A stretch of 10,446 nt of DNA from Candidatus Apopatosoma intestinale (GTDB lineage Bacteria; Bacillota; Clostridia; Oscillospirales; CAG-272), in assembly GCA_018064545.1 (NCBI GenBank), contig JAGHUY010000317.1:1-10446 (forward strand). The letters run 5' to 3'. Both the position numbers and the translations under genes were made by a program. Below, piece after piece: positions 5,046 through 10,446 of the stretch. How positions within the stretch are numbered: the first letter of the stretch is position 1; each line of letters starts with the position of its first letter. The notes beneath the pieces were generated by a model. The model was not told the DNA's origin and searched no databases. It was given only the letters and a program-made list of their open reading frames with translations.

Positions 5046-6725
5046 TTATAAGTAATAAATTCTTTTTTTATCCTCTTTTTGCAATTGAATGGCGAGATAA
5101 AATTTCTCGGCCGGTACGCGGCAGTACAGACCAATTCCGAGGGCTTCGTCCCAAAGAGCGTTTTCATTTTCCGCATCGAGATAGCCGTATTTCAAGAACA
5201 TATTGACAATGGCTTCAAAGGCATACGAGGGGTCGCACCAGATATCGGGGGCAAGTCCCATGCCGTCCCGATTTTTGATAACCCAATAAAACATGAGGGA
5301 GGAGCCAAAATAAAACTGAATGACGGATGTCGGCAGATGATAGGTATCCACGTTGCCGCAGATCATACACCCTCTCGAGTTACTGCCGATGACGACCGTA
5401 TTGTTTAAACAGTGGAATTCGTGGATCATGTCCTCCCCGGCGGAAGCGACGTTGCTGTCCGCGAGAATAAAGACGGGATAGGAGTTGTTCAGCTTTCTCG
5501 GTTCGGTGACGGTATATTCGTCGTGTTCCTCCCCCACCTTGCTCCGGGCGTTTTCGCAGATGGGATTATACCGATGGAGCCATACGTCGCAGGCCTTGGC
5601 CATGATGCCGGCAAAACTCTGTAACCATTGCTTGGCATAGAGCGTACTGCCGCCGCCGTTCCCGCGGATGTCCAGGATGATGGCTTTGGCACCGATCATG
5701 CCGGGGGCGGTGGAAACGAACTCCTGCAACTTTTTATCGTAGGCGTTCAGGCTGAACGAGCGGACGGAGGTATAAACGATGTCAAAAATATCGAATTGCT
5801 TGAAACCCAGTTTGTCACCGCCGCCGGTCGGAGAATAATTGGAGTGTTTTTCCCACTTGACGTCCTCTGTGATCTGTGAGCCATCCCGTGTCAGAACCAG
5901 AGTATCGCGGATGTTGACGAGCGCGGAGGGAGACCAAAGAACGGGGGCATAGACGATGTCGCCGGATTCCAACAGTGTCAGTTTCATTTCTGCGTTCTTG
6001 CCGGACCCCGTAAAACCGCCGAAATACCACTTGGCACCGTCTATGGTCTTATAATATCCCTTTTCGTCTTTCAGATACGCTTGATCTTTTCCATAATAAT
6101 AACTGTATTGTAAAGAAGTGTTGCCGGAAACCAGTCCCGAACCGCCAATGGAAAAGTGACCGTCCACGATAAAAGCAAGATGCTTTTTATAAAGGGAAGC
6201 AAGCAGGGATGCCGGAATCCCGCCGTCGGCCGGCAGATCGGCAATAATGGCTTCTTTGGCGGCATCAAAGGCTTCGTCGCCGCCGAAATAGTAGTACCCG
6301 CCGTAAGCGCATTTGAGCATCCGGAAGCAGAGGTCGATCTCCGAGACGGCTTCGTCGTAGGTAAGTGCCATCTTTGAAAGAGAACGGTTTTCCTGCAAGG
6401 CCGCCGCTTCTTCTTCCGTCAAAAGACCTTTGACGGTCGGATCGTTCGGCGCGTACTGCTCGAATCCGGCAAAATCGTTTTTCTGAAAATACTGCGAGCG
6501 TTCCTCATTGAGCGTGGTGATCACTTCGGACAATTCCACGTGAGCGGGAAGTGTGGTGCCGTTCGGCAAAACCACAACGGGAGCGGCCGTTTCCGTCGTG
6601 CTTTCCGCGGTGCTTTCCGTCGTACTTTCCGTGGAGGAAACCGACGTTTCGATCGGGATTTCACCGCACGCGGGCAACGTAAAGAGAACGGCGAGCAGAA
6701 GAATAAGTGACAGAATCCTTTTCAT
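5046..6725 (-). CDS. S41-family-like peptidase lipoprotein
   Basis: This 559-residue protein is probably exported, lipid-anchored and related to S41 (tail-specific/tricorn-type) serine peptidases. A lipoprotein signal peptide ends in lipobox LPAC (C20). A Ser/Thr/Glu linker (28-46) follows, then an N-terminal domain of unknown fold rich in Tyr and Gly. The S41 core is in the C-terminal half: KAIILDIRGNGGGS (347-360) is the glycine-rich oxyanion segment, VFILADSNVASAGEDMIH (418-435) holds the likely nucleophile S428 in SAGE, and GLAPDIWCDPS (490-500) matches the conserved G-x-x-P-D-I strand. I see no obvious PDZ domain, which many CtpA-type enzymes have. The presumed catalytic partners cannot be fixed by eye. 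AGGAGG lies 6 bases before the ATG at 6725. It follows valS by 59 bases, separated by a possible terminator; no promoter is evident. The substrate is unknown. Confidence 0.82.
   Translation of the reverse strand: MKRILSLILLLAVLFTLPACGEIPIETSVSSTESTTESTAESTTETAAPVVVLPNGTTLPAHVELSEVITTLNEERSQYFQKNDFAGFEQYAPNDPTVKGLLTEEEAAALQENRSLSKMALTYDEAVSEIDLCFRMLKCAYGGYYYFGGDEAFDAAKEAIIADLPADGGIPASLLASLYKKHLAFIVDGHFSIGGSGLVSGNTSLQYSYYYGKDQAYLKDEKGYYKTIDGAKWYFGGFTGSGKNAEMKLTLLESGDIVYAPVLWSPSALVNIRDTLVLTRDGSQITEDVKWEKHSNYSPTGGGDKLGFKQFDIFDIVYTSVRSFSLNAYDKKLQEFVSTAPGMIGAKAIILDIRGNGGGSTLYAKQWLQSFAGIMAKACDVWLHRYNPICENARSKVGEEHDEYTVTEPRKLNNSYPVFILADSNVASAGEDMIHEFHCLNNTVVIGSNSRGCMICGNVDTYHLPTSVIQFYFGSSLMFYWVIKNRDGMGLAPDIWCDPSYAFEAIVNMFLKYGYLDAENENALWDEALGIGLYCRVPAEKFYLAIQLQKEDKKRIYYL
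6589..6636 (-). repeat. Four tandem 12-bp units encoding a Ser/Thr/Glu linker
   Basis: Four consecutive 12-base units (6589-6600, 6601-6612, 6613-6624, 6625-6636) share the core TTTCCG on the plus strand and differ at two to four positions. They encode the repeated tetrapeptide S-T-(T/A)-E, residues about 31-46 of the S41-like lipoprotein, just after the lipidated cysteine. This is a flexible spacer between membrane and domain, and the repeat number may vary between strains. Confidence 0.8.
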
Positions 6726-6745
6726 GTTTGTCCTCCTGTCGGAAA

Positions 6746-6778
6746 GACCGCGCTTTTCATGGGCTGGAAAACGCGGTC
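6746..6778 (-). terminator. Possible terminator after valS
   Basis: On the minus strand GACCGCG (6778-6772) pairs with CGCGGTC (6752-6746), and the stem continues inward as TTTTC with GAAAA past a one-base bulge. Only TTT follows, so the U-run is poor. It begins 6 bases after the valS stop codon. It may terminate partially, allowing some transcription into the S41-like gene. Confidence 0.5.
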
Positions 6779-6784
6779 GTCTGT

Positions 6785-9421
6785 TTATTTGCTGTATTTG
6801 AGAATGGAGGCTTGAATGGTTTCGAGCTTATCGGCGTAAGCGGCTCTCTTGGCACGTTCTCCGTCGATGACGGCGGCCGGCGCTTTGGAGACGAAGCCCT
6901 CATTTTGGAGTTTCTTGTCAACGCGTTCGATTTCCGCGATCATCTTGGCTTTTTCGTCGTGCAGACGGGCCAGTTCCTTTTCAAAGTCGATCACGTCGGA
7001 AAGCGGGATATAGAGAACGGCTTTGTCGGAGATGATCTGCAGACAGCTTTCATCGTGATACTCGTTGAAATACTCGACCGAGGAAGCACTGGCAAGTTTC
7101 TCGAAGAAATAGGAGGATTCCTCGTTGAACGTATCCCGTGCCGTCGTGGCGACAAACAGTTTGGCTTTCTTGGACGGCGGGACGTTCATTTCGGCGCGGC
7201 GGCCGCGGATGGCACGGATGGCCGAGATCAGCAGGTTCATCGACGCTTCTTCCGACGGATAGGAGAGCGCGTCGGTCTTCTGCGGGAAATCGGTGATCAT
7301 GATGCTTTCGCCGTCATGCGGCAGTGCCTGCCAGATGGTCTCGGTGATGAAGGGCATGAACGGATGCAGCAGTTCCATAGCGCGGGACAGGGTGTAGGCG
7401 AGAACGCGGCAGGCGTTTTCACAGTCGTGAGAGCCCTTGTCGGCAAGACGCGGTTTGATCAGTTCGATATACCAGTCGCAGAGAACGCTCCAAATAAAAT
7501 CGTACAGTTTGGCGAGAGCCACACCGAGTTCATATTTTTCCAGATTGTCGGTGACTTCGCCGATCAGATCGTTTAACGTGGAAAGGATCCACTTGTCTTC
7601 CAGTCTGAGTTCGTTTTCCTGCGGCAAAGCCGTATCGGTGAGTGTTTCCGGCATATTCATCAGCGCAAAGCGGGAAGCGTTCCAGATCTTATTGGTAAAG
7701 TTGCGGGCGGCTTCCACCTTCTCATCGGAGAAGCGCATATCGTTCCCGGGCGAGTTGCCGGTGATCAGCGCAAAGCGGAGCGCGTCGGCACCGTACTTTT
7801 CGATGATCTCCATCGGATCGATGCCGTTGCCGAGCGATTTGGACATCTTGCGTCCCTGCGCGTCGCGGACGAGGCCGTGGATAAAGACGTGAGAGAACGG
7901 CTTTTCTTTCATACATTCCATGCCCATGGTGATCATGCGGGCGACCCAGAACGGAATGATGTCGTAGCCGGTGACGAGCGTCGCCGTCGGATAGAAGAAA
8001 TCGAGGTCTTCCGTCTTTTCCGGCCAGCCGAGCGTGGAGAACGGCCAAAGGGCGGAGGAAAACCACGTGTCCAGAACGTCTTCATCCTGATGGACGTTGT
8101 GACTGCCGCACTTCGGGCAGACGGTCACGTCGCTTTCGGAAACCGTCACTTCACCGCAATCGTCGCAGTAGTAGGCCGGAATCCGGTGACCCCACCAAAG
8201 TTGACGGGAGATACACCAGTCGCGGATGCCGTACATCCAGTTCAGATAGATTTTGGAGAACCGGTCGGGGATATAGTCGATCGTGCCGTCTTCGACGACG
8301 CGGATGGCCTCTTTTGCCAGCGGCTCCATCTTGACGTACCACTGTTTGGAAGCGAGCGGCTCCACCACGGTTCCGCAACGGTAGCAACAACCGACGTTGT
8401 GATTGCATTTTTCGATCTTGACAAGGTATCCGCCGGCTTCCAGATCGGCTACGATGGCTTTTCTTGCCTCGTAACGGTCCATGCCGTCGTATTTGTAACC
8501 GCCGATGATCTTGGCTTTTTCGTCGATGACGGAGATCATCTCGAGATTATGACGTTTGCCGACCTCAATGTCGTTCGGGTCGTGGCAGGGCGTGATCTTG
8601 ACGCAACCGGTACCGAAGTCTTTTTCGACGTATTCGTCGGCGATGACGGGGATTTCACGGCCGACGAGCGGCAGAATCAGCGTTTTTCCGACGAGGTGCG
8701 CGTAGCGTTCATCTTCGGGGTGAACGGCAACGGCGGTATCGCCGAGCATCGTCTCCGGACGGGTCGTAGCGACGATCACGTATTCGTCGCTGTCCTTGAC
8801 AGGGTAGCGGATGTGCCAGAAGGCGCCTTCCTTATCCTTGTATTCCACCTCGGCGTCGGAGAGAGCCGTGGCGCAGTGCGGGCAGATGTTGCTGATACGC
8901 AGTCCGCGGTAGATCAGTCCCTGATCATACAGAGAAACGAACACTTTTTTGACGGCCGCGGAAAGGGTATCGTCCATTGTGAAGCGAAGACGGGACCAGT
9001 CACAGGAGGAACCGATGGATTTGAGTTGCTCGATGATGCGACTGCCGTATTTTTCTTTCCATTCCCAAACGCGGTTGGTAAACTCCTCCCGCCCGAGGTC
9101 GTAGCGTGTCTTGCCCTCCTCTTTGCGCAGATATTCTTCCACCTTGATCTGCGTAGCGATGCCGGCGTGGTCGGTCCCTGGAACCCAAAGGGTAGCATAG
9201 CCCTGCATTCTCTTGAAACGGATCAGAATGTCTTGGAGCGTCTCATCCAGCGCATGACCCATGTGGAGTTGTCCCGTCACGTTCGGGGGCGGGATCACGA
9301 TGGTAAAGGGCTTGGCACCGGGCTTTTTTACCGGCTTGAAATAGCCCTTGTCGCACCATTCCCGATACAGCGGGGCTTCGATCGCCCCGGGATTATACGT
9401 TTTTTCCAATTCTTTTGCCAT
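6785..9421 (-). CDS. valS: Valine--tRNA ligase (ValRS)
   Basis: This 878-residue cytoplasmic enzyme charges tRNA-Val with valine and edits mischarged threonine. It is a complete class Ia synthetase. The HIGH signature is HMGH (53-56) within [14 protein letters not shown], and the KMSKS signature is at 525-529 ([11 protein letters not shown]). The CP1 editing domain spans about 195-350, with [23 protein letters not shown] in part (217-239) and [15 protein letters not shown] (270-284). Cysteine pairs suitable for zinc occur at 180/183, 346/349, 419/422 and 435/438. The anticodon-binding helical domain follows (about 605-760), and a C-terminal coiled-coil arm at about 805-878 contacts tRNA. Length is usual for bacterial ValRS. 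The start at 9421 has an AGAGGA site about 8 bases upstream. The gap to the lipid kinase gene is 62 bases without a promoter or a T-box, so the two genes are probably cotranscribed. Confidence 0.98.
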   Translation of the reverse strand: MAKELEKTYNPGAIEAPLYREWCDKGYFKPVKKPGAKPFTIVIPPPNVTGQLHMGHALDETLQDILIRFKRMQGYATLWVPGTDHAGIATQIKVEEYLRKEEGKTRYDLGREEFTNRVWEWKEKYGSRIIEQLKSIGSSCDWSRLRFTMDDTLSAAVKKVFVSLYDQGLIYRGLRISNICPHCATALSDAEVEYKDKEGAFWHIRYPVKDSDEYVIVATTRPETMLGDTAVAVHPEDERYAHLVGKTLILPLVGREIPVIADEYVEKDFGTGCVKITPCHDPNDIEVGKRHNLEMISVIDEKAKIIGGYKYDGMDRYEARKAIVADLEAGGYLVKIEKCNHNVGCCYRCGTVVEPLASKQWYVKMEPLAKEAIRVVEDGTIDYIPDRFSKIYLNWMYGIRDWCISRQLWWGHRIPAYYCDDCGEVTVSESDVTVCPKCGSHNVHQDEDVLDTWFSSALWPFSTLGWPEKTEDLDFFYPTATLVTGYDIIPFWVARMITMGMECMKEKPFSHVFIHGLVRDAQGRKMSKSLGNGIDPMEIIEKYGADALRFALITGNSPGNDMRFSDEKVEAARNFTNKIWNASRFALMNMPETLTDTALPQENELRLEDKWILSTLNDLIGEVTDNLEKYELGVALAKLYDFIWSVLCDWYIELIKPRLADKGSHDCENACRVLAYTLSRAMELLHPFMPFITETIWQALPHDGESIMITDFPQKTDALSYPSEEASMNLLISAIRAIRGRRAEMNVPPSKKAKLFVATTARDTFNEESSYFFEKLASASSVEYFNEYHDESCLQIISDKAVLYIPLSDVIDFEKELARLHDEKAKMIAEIERVDKKLQNEGFVSKAPAAVIDGERAKRAAYADKLETIQASILKYSK

Positions 9422-9424
9422 AAT

Positions 9425-9460
9425 CTATGTCCTCTTTTCTTATTCTTCTCTTATTCTTCC
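9425..9460 (-). repeat. Direct repeat GAATAAGA in the valS leader
   Basis: In the purine-rich stretch before valS, the octamer GAATAAGA occurs twice on the minus strand, 11 bases apart, immediately ahead of the ribosome site AGAGGA. It may be simple drift in a purine-rich leader. The first copy includes the second stop codon in the frame of the upstream kinase gene. Confidence 0.35.
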
Positions 9461-9483
9461 GCAGACGTCTTCTTTGCCTCGGC

Positions 9484-10401
9484 CTAGGAAGAGCCGTGAG
9501 GCAGGGAGAGTTTGATCGCTTTCGGCAGAACCTCGATGACAAGGGAGCGGAAAGGAGAAATCTCTCCGTCAGCGCAGACCGGCGTGACGCTGTCGGCGGT
9601 GATCTCTACTTTGCGGACTTTCCGATAGTCGATGAACGGATAGTTCTTTCCGGCACCGACGTGCGTCCCGTTTTTGTAATCGCCGACGGCTTTGATGAAG
9701 TCCAACTTCGTGGCACCGCTGACCATGCAGACGTCGAGGAGACCGTCGTCCAGGCGGGCGAGAGGCGCCGCTTTGAAGCCGCCGCCGTAGGACGTGCCGT
9801 TTGCGATGGCGATCAGCTTCACGTCGTAATCACACGGCTTGCTTCCGTCCAGCGAGATGGAAAGATGCTGGCCGAATTTCCCGAAAAACTTGGTGACCAG
9901 AGCAGCATAATAGGTGAGTCCGCCGGGAATCAGCGCGCTTTTTTTGAGTTCTTCCATCTTCTGCACCACTTCGCAGTCCAGTCCGATGTTGACCTCATTG
10001 ATGGCGTATTTCTGATTGTATTTCAGCAGGTCGATGGTGATCGGTTCGCCGAGAATCTGATTTTTCAGATTCAGAAAGTTATTCGGTCTCGTAAAGTTGC
10101 GTACAAAATCGTTTCCCGTCCCGACCGGGACGACGGCGACCTGCGCGTTCGGGAATCCGACGGCGCCGCAGACGACTTCGTTGAGAGTGCCGTCACCGCC
10201 GCAGGCATAAAACCGCAGATCGGTATCCGGATGTTCCGTACAGACTTCCCGGACGTATCGGGTGGCGTCGCCCGTCGTCCGCGTGTGATACACCACGTAA
10301 TCAACGCCGAGGTCTTCGGCGGCGAAACGGATTTTGGTGAGCAGGGAAGTCAGATACTTTCCTTTGCCGGCTGCCGGATTGACAATAAAATAATGTTTCA
10401 T
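9484..10401 (-). CDS. Diacylglycerol kinase family lipid kinase (DgkB/YegS/BmrU-like)
   Basis: This 305-residue protein belongs to the DAGK-catalytic family of soluble, membrane-associated lipid kinases, whose members phosphorylate diacylglycerol or related lipids and feed them back into phospholipid synthesis. N-terminal nucleotide-binding motifs are NPAAGKG (8-14), GGDGTLNEV (68-76) and PVGTGNDF (92-99). The C-terminal beta-sandwich domain contains NGTSYGGGF, DDGLLDV and the conserved ADGE near the end, with the glutamate expected to be the catalytic base. Length is normal. I chose the ATG at 10401, 8 bases from GAAAGG; an in-frame TTG at 10407 is too close to that site. Which lipid it uses is not clear, and YegS- or BmrU-like roles remain possible. 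It ends in a TAG followed in frame by ten more codons. It is probably transcribed with valS. The upstream promoter is outside the window or not recognisable in the last 45 bases. Confidence 0.92.
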   Translation of the reverse strand: MKHYFIVNPAAGKGKYLTSLLTKIRFAAEDLGVDYVVYHTRTTGDATRYVREVCTEHPDTDLRFYACGGDGTLNEVVCGAVGFPNAQVAVVPVGTGNDFVRNFTRPNNFLNLKNQILGEPITIDLLKYNQKYAINEVNIGLDCEVVQKMEELKKSALIPGGLTYYAALVTKFFGKFGQHLSISLDGSKPCDYDVKLIAIANGTSYGGGFKAAPLARLDDGLLDVCMVSGATKLDFIKAVGDYKNGTHVGAGKNYPFIDYRKVRKVEITADSVTPVCADGEISPFRSLVIEVLPKAIKLSLPHGSS

Positions 10402-10446
10402 ATGCAAAACCTTTCAGAAAAATAAGATATGAATACCCATTTAATT

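Noticed and set aside
5041..5070. TATAAT (5050-5045 on the minus strand) as a promoter for the DUF4349 gene
   Set aside because: The -10 hexamer is perfect but overlaps the stop codon of the upstream gene, and no acceptable -35 box lies 16-18 bases before it, only an A-rich run. It is kept as a possibility but not supported enough to list.
7877..9487. Long 536-codon open frame on the plus strand opposite valS
   Set aside because: It is the antisense of valS, which is an unmistakable full-length gene. The translation has no recognisable domain, and it lacks a promoter or convincing ribosome site.
9427..10425. 332-codon plus-strand open frame opposite the lipid kinase gene
   Set aside because: The minus-strand kinase carries all family motifs; the plus-strand product is a shadow caused by codon bias in GC-rich coding sequence.
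10402..10446. Promoter or T-box end upstream of the lipid kinase gene
   Set aside because: Only 45 bases are available. They are AT-rich but show no clear -35/-10 pair and no stem followed by a U-run.

Overview
The window reads as chromosomal DNA of an endospore-forming Clostridia-type Firmicute (Bacillota). The main evidence is a complete spoIIAA-spoIIAB-sigF operon, found only in endospore formers, together with strong AGGAGG-type ribosome binding sites, near-consensus sigma-A promoters and a DUF975 membrane protein typical of the phylum. Base composition looks moderate, with GC-rich genes and AT-rich gaps, which would suit a gut-type clostridial lineage; I cannot name a genus. All eight genes lie on the minus strand, so transcription runs from high to low coordinates. 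There are no transposons, phage genes, CRISPR arrays, tRNAs or rRNAs.

Layout in the direction of transcription. (1) 10401-9484: a diacylglycerol-kinase-family lipid kinase. (2) 9421-6785: valS, 62 bases further on and probably on the same transcript. (3) 6725-5046: a lipoprotein related to S41 (tail-specific-type) serine peptidases. (4) 4980-4039: a DUF4349 lipoprotein with a C-terminal membrane anchor, followed by a strong hairpin terminator. (5) 3934-2407: the spoIIA operon, encoding anti-anti-sigma, anti-sigma kinase and sigma-F, which switch on the forespore programme early in sporulation. (6) 2300-1710: a DUF975 multi-pass membrane protein with its own consensus promoter and terminator. 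(7) 1544-777: a DeoR-family repressor with a textbook promoter and a conspicuous inverted repeat upstream, probably its operator. (8) 716-1: the first 238 residues of a 2-oxo acid dehydrogenase E2 subunit, cut by the window edge and probably transcribed with the DeoR gene.

Most of this is ordinary housekeeping and sporulation DNA; I found no convincing new system. The points worth a second look are regulatory or small-scale. A perfect 13-bp hairpin lies 25 bases before spoIIAA, so any spoIIA transcript must pass through it. A set of TTCACA/TGTGAA half-sites surrounds the DeoR promoter. The lipid kinase gene has an amber stop followed in frame by ten more codons that look like a lost or readthrough protein tail. 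A 12-bp tandem repeat encodes the linker of the S41-like lipoprotein.
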